From: CAZZEX01 sp964653285
GTDB lineage: Bacteria; Chloroflexota; Anaerolineae; B4-G1
NCBI GenBank assembly: GCA_964653285.1
Contig: CAZZEX010000003.1
Span: 1-64,000 of the forward strand
Reading direction: 5' to 3'
Length of the DNA: 64,000 nucleotides
Notes under the pieces: generated by a model
Told to the model about the DNA's origin: nothing
What the model saw: only the letters and a program-made list of their open reading frames with translations
Databases searched by the model: none
Translations under genes and position numbers: made by a program
In this document: positions 34,378 through 42,288 of the stretch, one piece after another
Position numbering within the stretch: position 1 is the first letter of the stretch
Layout of the letters: each line of letters starts with the position of its first letter

Positions 34378-35376
34378 TCACCCCCCAACCTGGGGATACT
34401 CCTCCAGGAACTTCTCCGCCTCCATCACCGTAACCGCACCGGTGCCGGCCGCGACCACCACCTGGCGATAGAGGGGGTCCTGCACGTCACCAGCCGCGAA
34501 GACCCCCGGCACGTTGGTGTGCTGACGCCGGTCCGAGACGATGTACCCCCGCTCGTCCAGTTCCAATTGGCCGGCGAATATCTTTGTCGTCGGCTCCAGG
34601 CCAGCGTAGATGAACACGCCATCGGTCTCAATGACCGAGGTCTCCCCAGTTTTCACGTTGCGCACCCGCACGCCGTTCACCGTCTGATCCCCCAAGACCT
34701 CCTCCACTACGGCATCCCACACGAAGCGGATTTTCGGGTTCGCAAAGGCCCGCTCCTGGTAGATCTTCGTCGCCCGCAATTGGTCGCGTCGGTGGATGAT
34801 GATGACCTCGCGAGCAAACTTGGTGAGGAAGATCCCCTCGGAGATGGCGCTATCGCCCCCGCCGATCACCACGACCCTCTTGTCCTGATAGAAGAAGCCA
34901 TCACAGGTGGCACAGACGGAGACGCCTCGCCCAAAGAACCTATCCTCACCAGGCACCCCCAAGCGGCGCTGGACGGCCCCGGTAGCGACGATCACCATCC
35001 GAGCCTGATACACCGCCTTGTACGTACGGATGGTGAAGGGCCGGGCAGAAAAGTCTACCTCCGTCACGTCGTCCAGCTCGACCCGGGCACCGAATCGCTC
35101 GGCCTGACTCTGAAAGCGCTGGGCCAGTTCTGGCCCGCTGATCCCCTCGGGGAAGCCGGGAAAGTTCTCGACGATGTCGGTGTTGGCCGGCTGCCCACCA
35201 GGGAGGGAACCAGCCAGCACCAGGGTTTTGAATCGGGCACGACCGGCATAGATGGCGGCGGTCAGCCCGGCCGGCCCCCCGCCAAGAATGATCAGATCGT
35301 AGACCTGATCCTTTTTCTCCGCATCCATACGTGGTTGTGCTTCCTGTTGATCTTGCGTCAGCCTGAAATCAAACAT
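34378..35376 (-). CDS. trxB: Thioredoxin reductase-like flavoprotein
   Basis: NADPH-dependent disulfide reductase. FAD motif DLIILGGGPAGLTAAIYAGR, redox-active CATCDG near residue 150, NADPH motif VVVIGGGDSAISEGIFL, and the C-terminal FAD motif VPGVFAAGDVQD. ATG 35376 with GAGGTG eight bases upstream gives 332 aa. The next ATG at 35328 lacks a ribosome-binding site. Lies directly after the two-fold thioredoxin-like gene, its probable partner. Confidence 0.92.
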   Translation of the reverse strand: MFDFRLTQDQQEAQPRMDAEKKDQVYDLIILGGGPAGLTAAIYAGRARFKTLVLAGSLPGGQPANTDIVENFPGFPEGISGPELAQRFQSQAERFGARVELDDVTEVDFSARPFTIRTYKAVYQARMVIVATGAVQRRLGVPGEDRFFGRGVSVCATCDGFFYQDKRVVVIGGGDSAISEGIFLTKFAREVIIIHRRDQLRATKIYQERAFANPKIRFVWDAVVEEVLGDQTVNGVRVRNVKTGETSVIETDGVFIYAGLEPTTKIFAGQLELDERGYIVSDRRQHTNVPGVFAAGDVQDPLYRQVVVAAGTGAVTVMEAEKFLEEYPQVGG

Positions 35377-35395
35377 CCTGTTACACCTCAAAGTG

Positions 35396-36040
35396 TTACG
35401 CTTCCAACGCCTCCCACAGTTTCTCCATCACCATCGGCTCCGGCGCGGCTCCCTCAATGTGCACGGTCTCGTTGATCACCGTGCGCGGCACACCCATCAC
35501 CTGGTACTTCATCGCCAGGTGCGGAAATTCCATCGCTTCCACCATGTCCGCCTGCACCATCGGGCTGGCGACGGCCATCTGGTGGGCCAGCACCACGGCC
35601 CCAGGACAATAGGGGCAGGTGGGGGTGATGAAGACCTGCATGTGTACCGGCTCGGTCACCTTCGCCAGCGCCCGCATCCCCTCTTCACTCAGTTCCGGCT
35701 TCCCTGCCGCCACCATGCGGATGGCGTGCAGCAGGGAGGTGAACTCGTAACTAGATGGAATGCCATAGAAGCGCACGCCGTAATCCTCCGCGCCGGTGAC
35801 GGCTATGGCCGGGATTTTGTCTATCCCCAACTCCTCGGCCTTCTCCTTGTCAGTGACTAAGTTATAGACCTCGGTCGTCAGTCGGTCGGAGAGGGCGGCG
35901 ACTTCCTCGACCAGTTGCCGGGTCTCAGCACAGTACTCGCACTTAAATTCCTGGGTAAACATCGCCAGCCGCACTGGGCCAGCCAGGCCGGCCAGTTCCT
36001 GCTTGACCTGCTCTGCGATCTCTTTATTCAACAGAGGCAT
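35396..36040 (-). CDS. Protein disulfide oxidoreductase with two thioredoxin folds
   Basis: A 214-aa protein with two thioredoxin-like halves: the first has CEYC (about residue 34), the second CPYC (about residue 140) and the cis-Pro VMGVPRTVIN. This matches the glutaredoxin-like/PDO family of thermophiles, which moves reducing power from TrxB to proteins. The adjacent trxB supports that. Confidence 0.88.
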   Translation of the reverse strand: MPLLNKEIAEQVKQELAGLAGPVRLAMFTQEFKCEYCAETRQLVEEVAALSDRLTTEVYNLVTDKEKAEELGIDKIPAIAVTGAEDYGVRFYGIPSSYEFTSLLHAIRMVAAGKPELSEEGMRALAKVTEPVHMQVFITPTCPYCPGAVVLAHQMAVASPMVQADMVEAMEFPHLAMKYQVMGVPRTVINETVHIEGAAPEPMVMEKLWEALEA

Positions 36041-36098
36041 CTTCTAACTCCTTTGTCTTGAAATTTGCAATCTGTAGCCTGCAACCTGCGATTTGCTT

Positions 36099-36362
36099 CT
36101 ACGCCAGTCTCGACAGCGCCGTTGCCAGCGCGTCGGCGATCTCCTCAGACGAACTGCCCGATGCCACACATTCGGTGGCATAGACCCGCACCAGCGCGAC
36201 GGTGGCCTGATGGGCAGCGGAGCGGATAGCAGCCAATTGCTGCAGGATTTCGTGGCAGTCACGGTCCTCCTCGATCATTCTCGCCACTCCTCGCGCCTGC
36301 CCCTCGATGCGTCGCACACGCCTCAGCAGATCGGCCTTGGCGGATAAATCAGTTAATTTCAC
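36099..36362 (-). CDS. CsoR/CstR-family repressor
   Basis: An 87-aa all-helical repressor: LLRRVRRIEGQARGVARMIE, then the sensing Cys in DRDCHEIL, AIRSAAHQATVALVR and the second Cys in ATECV. The two Cys are 29 residues apart, as in CsoR and CstR. The copper-binding His, four residues before the second Cys, is Tyr here, so the site looks more like persulfide-sensing CstR. GTG 36362 with GGGAGAAAG upstream. Lies between fmdB-like and thioredoxin-fold genes. Confidence 0.78.
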   Translation of the reverse strand: MKLTDLSAKADLLRRVRRIEGQARGVARMIEEDRDCHEILQQLAAIRSAAHQATVALVRVYATECVASGSSSEEIADALATALSRLA

Positions 36363-36406
36363 CTTTCTCCCTATCGGAGGCTCACGGCCCCCTAACGGCT
36401 CGTCCC

Positions 36407-36607
36407 TCAAACGGGGCCGGGACCGCAAGAGGTGGCGCTCGTCTGGCTGCCCCCGCCTGTCCCCCCAACGCCAAATAGCGAGATAGCCTTCTGCACCCTT
36501 TGGCTCCCACACCTGGGACAGGTGGGAGTGGTCTGCCGGGCCGCCGAACGCACAAACAGTTCAAATATCTCTCCGCATTCGGCACAACGGTACTCGTAGA
36601 TCGGCAT
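36407..36607 (-). CDS. FmdB-family zinc-ribbon protein
   Basis: A 66-aa protein with MPIYEYRCAECGEIFELFVR and CPRCGSQRVQKAISLFG, two CxxC knuckles, followed by a Gly/Ser tail ending CGPG. ATG 36607 with GGAGGTAGG upstream. First gene of the operon leading to the CsoR-like repressor and redox genes. A second copy lies at 60680-60919. Confidence 0.85.
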   Translation of the reverse strand: MPIYEYRCAECGEIFELFVRSAARQTTPTCPRCGSQRVQKAISLFGVGGTGGGSQTSATSCGPGPV

Positions 36608-36623
36608 ATTCCTACCTCCAAAA

Positions 36624-36667
36624 TACTCTACTAGAGTACAGTATACCACAAAAACCGGGCTTGCCAA
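36624..36667 (-). promoter_or_regulatory. Promoter and 7-1-7 palindrome for the fmdB-csoR-redox operon
   Basis: Minus strand TTGGCA, 16 bases, extended -10 TGGTATACT (TATACT at 36640-36645). The perfect palindrome TACTCTACTAGAGTA (36624-36638, arms of seven around one base) covers the start region. Likely operator, best candidate being the CsoR/CstR-like repressor two genes on. Confidence 0.65.
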
Positions 36668-36723
36668 GTCGCCATGGGGATGAGGATACATCCCTATAAG
36701 CCCTGCGTATTCCGTTATCTCGC

Positions 36724-37761
36724 CTAAGCCAAAACCTGCGCAAAATCCGCCGGTGCCACTCCCGGGCTCTCCACCCCGTGCTCCTCGTAGAAACTGGCGA
36801 GGGTCGCTTCCACATCCGCTTCGGACACCCCCACCAGCACTGTCTCCAGGTCGGCCAGTTTCTCCTCCGGGAAGAAGAAGAAATCGCCGGAGAGGGAAAC
36901 GGCGGCGATGACGCCGTCCTGCACCTCGGTCGTGGCGCGGATGAGGCCGCCAGGTGCTTTGTACACCTTCTGCCTCACCTGTACGCCAGCGCGGATGGTG
37001 ATCTCACGACCGGCACGAGGCCGCCTCTTCTGATAGAGCCACTCGTCGCTGAGGAACTGCACCGCCAATTCGTCCGTTTTGGCGCGCCACTCCTCGTCCA
37101 CCATCGTCTCCACCTCCATCGGCCCCAGCATCTCGACAAACTTATCAGCCATCAGCGACCACAACTCCTCTTTCGGCGGGACCTGCTTGATCTCCCGCTT
37201 GACGGTCGAGAGATTCTCGTAGATCGTCTTGTAGATCTTGTCGCGGAATTTCTCGTCGGGGACTTTCAGCACCCGGGCCATCATCTCGTAGTTGAAGTCC
37301 ACGATCAGATTGCCGACCAGGACGTAGTAGTCGCCAATCTCCCCGGCCCCACAGCCGGAGACCTTGCGCTGATTGGCGACGATGTCGTTGACCTCCCGGT
37401 ACTGGGCGGGAATGCCCAGCGCCCGGTAGGCCTCGATGGGAGCCTGCAGGAACTTGCGGTAGAAGGCTATTTTGCCAGCGGGGACGAGCGGATTGTCGCG
37501 ACGGATGATCAACTGGAAGAAGAGTTGTTCGCCATCCAGGTAGGTCGCGCCGCCACCGACCTCCCGCCGGAAGACGGGGATGTCGTTCTTGCGGCAGAAC
37601 TCCACGTCCACTTCCTGCTCCACGTCCTGGAAGTAGCCGATGCAGACGTAAGTCGTGGCAGGAGAGCAGAGGATCACCCCCTCGCGGCCCACGCGGGGCA
37701 GAGAGTGGTACAGAAGTTGCGAATCCTGCCACGGTACGGTGCCAAGACGGTAGAGTTTCAT
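36724..37761 (-). CDS. lplA: Lipoate-protein ligase A family protein
   Basis: Attaches lipoate (or octanoate) to carrier lysines. Biotin/lipoyl ligase fold with RREVGGGATYLDGEQLFFQL (the RRxxGGGxV/T motif) and the region NDIVANQRKVSGCGAGEIGD (substrate-binding Lys). A C-terminal accessory domain (about residues 260-340) makes it 345 aa, as in full LplA. Lies 24 bases after a GcvH-like gene, its likely target. Confidence 0.87.
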   Translation of the reverse strand: MKLYRLGTVPWQDSQLLYHSLPRVGREGVILCSPATTYVCIGYFQDVEQEVDVEFCRKNDIPVFRREVGGGATYLDGEQLFFQLIIRRDNPLVPAGKIAFYRKFLQAPIEAYRALGIPAQYREVNDIVANQRKVSGCGAGEIGDYYVLVGNLIVDFNYEMMARVLKVPDEKFRDKIYKTIYENLSTVKREIKQVPPKEELWSLMADKFVEMLGPMEVETMVDEEWRAKTDELAVQFLSDEWLYQKRRPRAGREITIRAGVQVRQKVYKAPGGLIRATTEVQDGVIAAVSLSGDFFFFPEEKLADLETVLVGVSEADVEATLASFYEEHGVESPGVAPADFAQVLA

Positions 37762-37785
37762 TCGTGAGTCCCTCTTGCTGCCCTG

Positions 37786-38217
37786 CTAGCCCAGGATATC
37801 CTTGTACTTCTCCGCTTCCTCCTCAATGAAGGCTTTCATCTCTGGAGAGTCGGCCTTCATCAGGTTGTCCAGTTCGGCGGGGTCGGACATCTCAATCTTG
37901 ACCAGCCAGCCGTCCTCGTAGGAGGAATCGTTGACCAACGTGGGCTCCCACTCCAGTTCCTCATTAACCTCGGCGATCTTGCCACTGACCAGAGCGGCGA
38001 CGCGCCCTACCCACTTGCCTGACTCCATGGACATGAAAGTCTGCCCCTGCTCGACTTCCCGTCCAGTGCGAGGCGCTTCGACGAAGACGATCTCCTGAGC
38101 GATCGCCTGGCCGAACTTGGACATACCCTGTGTGACGACGTCCCCCTCCACCCGGGCCCAACTATGAAGTTTATCGTAGTACAGGTCGTCAGGGAACTCA
38201 TAACCGCTGATCTGCAT
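37786..38217 (-). CDS. GcvH-like lipoyl-carrier protein
   Basis: A 143-aa H-protein fold. The lipoylation site reads MSMESGKWVGRVAALVSGKI, so the Lys is in an ESGKW context rather than the usual ESVKA of glycine-cleavage H protein. WLVKIEMSDPAELDNLM is H-protein-like. No gcvT or gcvP is near, and lplA follows directly. It may serve glycine cleavage in trans or another lipoate-dependent pathway; I cannot choose. AGGAGGTG precedes the ATG. Confidence 0.8.
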   Translation of the reverse strand: MQISGYEFPDDLYYDKLHSWARVEGDVVTQGMSKFGQAIAQEIVFVEAPRTGREVEQGQTFMSMESGKWVGRVAALVSGKIAEVNEELEWEPTLVNDSSYEDGWLVKIEMSDPAELDNLMKADSPEMKAFIEEEAEKYKDILG

Positions 38218-38296
38218 TGTTGCACCTCCTAATTTATGTGCTCATCCTCGCAAGTCTTCCTCGCCCACCATCAAGGCGACGTCATTCCCTTCCATT

Positions 38297-38326
38297 AAAA
38301 AGCGCCGTTGCGCGACGCAACGGTGC
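38297..38326 (-). terminator. Intrinsic terminator after rpsT
   Basis: Minus strand: 11-bp stem GCACCGTTGCG / CGCAACGGCGC with one mismatch and a TCG loop, followed by TTTTT. It separates rpsT from the GcvH-like gene. Confidence 0.8.
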
Positions 38327-38370
38327 TCTCTCGATTGAATCACAACTTCTCCAACCGGTAACGTGGTCGC

Positions 38371-38643
38371 TCAGGCGGCACGTTCGATCTGATTCAAGCG
38401 CCGCATCAGGCGCGACTTACGCCGGGCGGCGTTATTCTTATGGATGATGCCCTTCTCAGCGGCACTATCCAGCGCGCTGACCGCCACGTGCACCGCCTCA
38501 CGGGCTTCTTCAAGACGGCCCTCGTCCATCAAGCGCCGGGCCTTCTTGACGGCAGTACCAGCCCGCCCACGATGTATCCGATTGCGCAGTCGCCTGCGCT
38601 CCGCGCTACGGAGGCGCTTGATCGCTGACTTCGTATTGGCCAA
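38371..38643 (-). CDS. rpsT: 30S ribosomal protein S20
   Basis: A 90-aa basic helical protein: ANTKSAIKRLRSAERRRLRN and KGIIHKNNAARRKSRLMRRL are the S20 signatures. It starts at TTG 38643 with GGAGGG eight bases upstream. Single-gene unit with its own promoter and terminator. Confidence 0.95.
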   Translation of the reverse strand: MANTKSAIKRLRSAERRRLRNRIHRGRAGTAVKKARRLMDEGRLEEAREAVHVAVSALDSAAEKGIIHKNNAARRKSRLMRRLNQIERAA

Positions 38644-38681
38644 TACTTGATCCCTCCAACTGATAGATTACAGTGGCCATT

Positions 38682-38732
38682 ATTTTACAACAACTCGGCC
38701 AATTTGTAAAGCCTGAGCATCTGGTCTATAAT
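38682..38732. promoter_or_regulatory. Divergent promoters sharing the -35 region
   Basis: Minus strand: TTTACA (38705-38710), 17 bases, TAAAAT (38682-38687) for rpsT. Plus strand: TTGTAA (38704-38709), 17 bases, TATAAT (38727-38732) towards the accessory cassette. The two -35 boxes overlap, so the promoters probably compete. Confidence 0.6.
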
Positions 38733-38764
38733 CAACTCGAAGTGACCGTTTGTCTACGCTACAA

Positions 38765-38915
38765 CTACATCCGACTCAGGCCACCAAACTGGCCCCCGGC
38801 TGGGCCGAAGCGTGGTTCAACCGCACCATCGCCCACCAGACACAGGGCGATTAACGAGCACACCATCGCCGACTACGAGCGCTCCCTGCCACCAGGGCGC
38901 GACTTAAAGTGGCGC
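38765..38915 (+). pseudogene. Remnant of one to two TPR repeats
   Basis: One frame reads LAPGWAEAWFNRTIAHQTQG and stops at 38854. One base on, another frame reads TIADYERSLPPGRD. Together they match a single tetratricopeptide unit and the start of the next (GWAEAWxNRGIAxxxxGD...AIADYERAL) with a frameshift. No start or end is left. It lies in the leader of the next gene. Confidence 0.55.
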
Positions 38916-38974
38916 GGGGTCAGTCAGCAGTGGTCACAAGACCTGCGACCCGTTGACGAGGAGAGGACGGACAA

Positions 38975-39643
38975 ATGAGCGATTCTGAAGAAACGCCCGC
39001 GAGCGGTGACTACGAAACACAGGTCGGCGACATCTCCGGCGCAGTGCACACCGGGCGCGGCGACATCATTCACATCGAGAAGGTGGAATTGGCAGCCACG
39101 CGCGCCGCGGATGCGCTACGACGCGCGCTCTCCACTGATGAAAAGACGCGCGATCAACTGCTGGAGGTACTCGAGCAGCTATCCACGCTCCAGGCCCAAC
39201 TGGGGGAATGGAAGGAACTGCACCACATTCTGCACGAGCTACTGACCGCCTTCGCCCCTTTCTACGCTAGCCTGCTTGCCCTCGGCCACGCGGAAGTGGA
39301 ACCGGCGGGGTGGCGGGCGTTGCTGCGAGGTTGGCGATCCTGTCAGACCGAAGTGGACCGGCTGATGGATTTTGAGAGCAGCGTGGAGTATATCCGGCTA
39401 TCCCCCTGCCGCGAGGGAACCGCGGCCTCCCGGCCAGACTGGGGCGTACGCATCGCCTTGCTGCGGCGCGAGGTGGAGGATAGGCTGAGGGAGGAGAGGT
39501 GCAGCGCCGAGGGATTGGCTGACCTGGCCGACGAATTCAGTCGCACCTGCGACTGCTACCTCAGCCTCGCCGACCGGGAGTTGCGCCGGGCAGTTGAAAA
39601 AGTGCAGCGGTCGTACACGCATTTGATAGGGGGTCTGCTATGA
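38975..39643 (+). CDS. Cassette protein A with VHTGRGDI motif (function unknown)
   Basis: A 222-aa protein. Residues 12-34 carry the motif YETQVGDISGAVHTGRGDII, shared with the third gene of the cassette. The rest is helical, with a coiled-coil-like part (RRALSTDEKTRDQLLEVLEQ) and Cys pairs near residues 193-195. Similar motifs occur in predicted bacterial conflict or signalling proteins, but I cannot name a family. GAGGAGAGGACGG precedes the ATG. Overlaps gene B by four bases. Confidence 0.7.
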   Translation: MSDSEETPASGDYETQVGDISGAVHTGRGDIIHIEKVELAATRAADALRRALSTDEKTRDQLLEVLEQLSTLQAQLGEWKELHHILHELLTAFAPFYASLLALGHAEVEPAGWRALLRGWRSCQTEVDRLMDFESSVEYIRLSPCREGTAASRPDWGVRIALLRREVEDRLREERCSAEGLADLADEFSRTCDCYLSLADRELRRAVEKVQRSYTHLIGGLL

Positions 39644-41118
39644 GTGATCTTTTCGACACACTACAGGAACGGTACCAGACGCTGGTCGCCCGCAAGGAGA
39701 AGGGCGAGACGAGGAAAGAATTTCCGGAGGATGTGAGCGTCTTCATCGCCGACGCGCAGCGCGCCGGTGCAGCGATCGCTGACGTGAGCGAGCGCAGCCA
39801 ACTGCGGGCCTGGATGCGCTTCCTGGCCAACATCCTGTACGACGCCACGGGCACCTATCCCGACACGTCGCTGCAACCGCTAGCCCATGGTCAATTGATC
39901 GACTCCCGGCTAGAGCGCAGGGAAAAGCCGGCCCCGTTGTCGCCGCTTGCCTGGGCGCTCATCGGCGGAGCAGTGCTCGTCATCGTGGCCCTGTTCCTCA
40001 CCGTGGCCCTTCGCTCGGAAGGCGAAGTGGCTACACCTTCACCGCTTCCTACAGCAACGTCCACCGTCGGTCCCGCTGTAGCGGCCCAGGCCGCGGTGGG
40101 GGAGAGGTTGACGGAAGAGGGCACCCTGGCACACTCCGGCGATACCTTCTGCCTGGGCATCTCTGAGATCATCGCCGAGTTCACGCTGGACGGGATGCCG
40201 CCGGAGACGAAGTGGTACTGGGAGGTGCAGCGTGACGATGAAGTCGTGGCCACGCAGCCAGAGGTTCCCTGGGGACGGAGCGAGGGCCACGTCACTGTGC
40301 CTGTCCTGCGAGGCGGCCCAGAGGGCGTGGAAGCGGGCGATTACCGCCTGCTGATCTACGCTGGTGGGGAGGTGGTAAGCACCATCCCCTTCCGCGTGCT
40401 GGAGACCCCACCGCGCATCTCCAACCTGCGGGTATCCGACGTGCCGGAGCCGGCGAGCGCAGCGAATGAGCCTTTCGCCCCTGGCGTGCGGGTACTCTAC
40501 CTGAGTTACGAGCACGAGGGGATGTGCCAGGGCCTGGAAGTCGTGCACTCCCTGTATTACGAGGGCGATTTGTTGCAGAAGCAGACCATCACCTGGAGCG
40601 ACGCGCCCGAGGGGTCAGCACAAATCAGTTTCCAATCCCTGGCCGATGAGCCGTTCCTCTCCGGCGACTACGAGGCAGCGGTGACCGTAGCGGGCGAGGA
40701 GCAGGATCGCGTGGGGTTCACGATTCGGGAGGCGGGGGGAGAAACGGAAGCACCTCCTGCCTTTGGCAACGTCACCATCGCCCTGGGTATGCAACCGGAC
40801 GGCACGCCGATCCTCACTGCGCCGGATAACCGCTTCGATTGGAACACCAAGATTGTCTACGCCGCCTTCGACTACGCGGGCATGCGCGACGGGCTGGCGT
40901 GGATGGCGGTGTGGAACCGCAACGGCCAGCAGGTGGCGCGGGAGGAGCATTTCTGGGACGTGGAAACCGAGGGGACGGAGGGCCGGCACTGGGTAGCCTA
41001 CTACGACGAGCGGGGACGGGTGCTCCCTGGCGGCACCTACAGCGTGACGCTCTGCATCGAGAACGTCGCGCAGCGCACGGCCGAGTTCAACATTCTCTAT
41101 TATGCGTCACCAGAGTAG
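39640..41118 (+). CDS. Cassette protein B: helical domain, one membrane helix, large ectodomain
   Basis: A 492-aa protein. Residues 1-85 form a helical domain (DLFDTLQERYQTLVARKEKG, LRAWMRFLANILYDATGTYP) of a kind seen at the N-termini of signalling proteins in this phylum. A membrane helix at about 108-130 (LAWALIGGAVLVIVALFLTV) is followed by a Thr/Pro linker. Three or so Ig-like beta domains (about 160-490) would face outside. No enzyme motif. Could transmit an outside signal to proteins A and C. Confidence 0.7.
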   Translation: MSDLFDTLQERYQTLVARKEKGETRKEFPEDVSVFIADAQRAGAAIADVSERSQLRAWMRFLANILYDATGTYPDTSLQPLAHGQLIDSRLERREKPAPLSPLAWALIGGAVLVIVALFLTVALRSEGEVATPSPLPTATSTVGPAVAAQAAVGERLTEEGTLAHSGDTFCLGISEIIAEFTLDGMPPETKWYWEVQRDDEVVATQPEVPWGRSEGHVTVPVLRGGPEGVEAGDYRLLIYAGGEVVSTIPFRVLETPPRISNLRVSDVPEPASAANEPFAPGVRVLYLSYEHEGMCQGLEVVHSLYYEGDLLQKQTITWSDAPEGSAQISFQSLADEPFLSGDYEAAVTVAGEEQDRVGFTIREAGGETEAPPAFGNVTIALGMQPDGTPILTAPDNRFDWNTKIVYAAFDYAGMRDGLAWMAVWNRNGQQVAREEHFWDVETEGTEGRHWVAYYDERGRVLPGGTYSVTLCIENVAQRTAEFNILYYASPE

Positions 41119-41127
41119 GGAGGAACG

Positions 41128-41574
41128 ATGACCAAGCGACGCACGGGCGATAGTTTCGAGACTCACATCGGGTCGGTGAGCGGGCCGGTGCACACTGGCA
41201 AAGGCGACATCGTCATTGAGCGTTGGGATGCGCAAGGGACGACGGCGGCGGACCTGGAGGCGCTGCACGCTCTGTTCAGCAACCTGCGGGGGCGCGTGGC
41301 AGCCGAGGCCCCGCCCGAACTGGCAGAGGAGGCCCAGGTGCAGGTGGATACGCTAGAAAAGGCAACCACCGCTGAGGAACCCGACTTGAGCGCGATGGAG
41401 CGGGTGCGGGATTGGTTCCTCCAGCACCTGCCCTCGGTCGCGGGAGCGGTGACCTCGCTGTTGGTCAACCCCATCCTGGGCAAAGTGATCGAGGCGGCCG
41501 GCGACCTGGCGGCCGGCGAACTCCGGCGGCGGTTTGGGCAGCAGGAGGAGACACCCCTTGACAGCCCCTGGTAG
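41128..41574 (+). CDS. Cassette protein C with VHTGKGDI motif (function unknown)
   Basis: A 148-aa protein opening TGDSFETHIGSVSGPVHTGK-GDIVIER, the same motif as protein A. A helical middle (ADLEALHALFSNLRGRVAAE) is followed by an amphipathic or hydrophobic C-terminus (VAGAVTSLLVNPILGKVIEA) that could bind membranes. AGGGAGG precedes ATG 41128, ten bases after gene B. The rnpB promoter overlaps its last codons. Confidence 0.68.
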   Translation: MTKRRTGDSFETHIGSVSGPVHTGKGDIVIERWDAQGTTAADLEALHALFSNLRGRVAAEAPPELAEEAQVQVDTLEKATTAEEPDLSAMERVRDWFLQHLPSVAGAVTSLLVNPILGKVIEAAGDLAAGELRRRFGQQEETPLDSPW

Positions 41575-41585
41575 TGTGTTATCAT
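41558..41585 (+). promoter_or_regulatory. Promoter of rnpB
   Basis: TTGACA, 16 bases, TATCAT; the 5' end of RNase P RNA lies seven bases after the -10. The -35 is inside the upstream gene. Confidence 0.75.
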
Positions 41586-41591
41586 AAGATT

Positions 41592-42061
41592 GGCGCCTAG
41601 GTCGGCCAGGCGGTCGCGCCTCCCCCCCCTCATCCCCCCACCGGGGGGGGAAAGAGGTGGGGCACGAGGTGAGGAAAGTCCGGGCTCCACAGGGCACGGT
41701 GCTGGATAACACCCAGGCGGGGCGACCCGACGGAAAGGGGCCACAGAAACAGACCGCCGCCCTCTCCCCTCACCCCTCCCCCGGTGGGGGAGGGGAAGGG
41801 AGTGAGAGTGGTAAGGGTGAAAAGGTGGTGTAAGAGACCACCGGCGTCGCTGGTGACAGCGGCGGCCAGGCAACCCCCACCGGGAGCAAGGCCAAGCAGG
41901 GGCAAGACTGTTACCGTCGGGTCTGAGACCCGACGGATAACAGCGCGGGGCGGCCCGTCCCGTTCGAGCCTCGGGTAGGCCGCTAGAGGCGGCGGGCAAC
42001 CGCCGTCCCAGATAGATGACCGCCCACGACAGAACCCGGCTTATCGGCCGACCTGGGCGCC
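41592..42061 (+). ncRNA. rnpB: RNase P RNA, bacterial class A
   Basis: Catalytic RNA of RNase P. Conserved blocks in order: GAGGAAAGTCCGGGCTCCA (41669), ACAGAAACAGACCGCC (41745), GGTAAGGGTGAAAAGGTG, GCAAGGCCAAG, GGGTAGGCCGCTAGAGG and CCAGATAGATGACCGCCCAC near the 3' end. The P1 helix pairs GGCGCCTAGGTCGGCC at the 5' end with GGCCGACCTGGGCGCC at the 3' end, fixing both ends. About 470 nt, longer than average because P3 and P12 carry GC-rich palindromes like the intergenic repeats. Confidence 0.96.
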
Positions 42062-42091
42062 AGGTAGGGGTGCGGTCACCACACCCATAAC

Positions 42092-42255
42092 AGAATTCAC
42101 GCAATAGCGCAAAACTCACCCTGTCACCCTGAGCGGCCTGCCCTGAGCGCAGTGAAGGGAAGCGAAGGGCCTCCACCAGAGCAGAGGGAGATTCTTCGCT
42201 ACGCTCAGAATGACGGCTAGCCGTCAGGGCGACTTTTGCGACACTGCGAATTCGC
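42092..42255. mobile_element. MITE-like dispersed repeat, copy B (complete)
   Basis: About 160 bp with terminal inverted repeats GAATTCACGCAATAGCGCAA on the left and GAATTCGCAGTGTCGCAAAA on the right (read inward). The interior carries the CACCCTGAGC...GAAGGG and GAGATTCTTCGCTACGCTCA arms of the family. No ORF. It lies between rnpB and hicB. Confidence 0.7.
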
Positions 42256-42288
42256 GCTAGAATTGTAGTGTAACTGGAAAGCAGTTTG

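Noticed and set aside
34345..35475. 376-aa plus-strand frame over trxB
   Set aside because: Antisense to trxB, whose FAD, CATC and NADPH motifs are intact.
41163..42176. 337-aa minus-strand frame over cassette gene C and rnpB
   Set aside because: Covers the conserved core of RNase P RNA; Pro/Arg/Ser-rich shadow.
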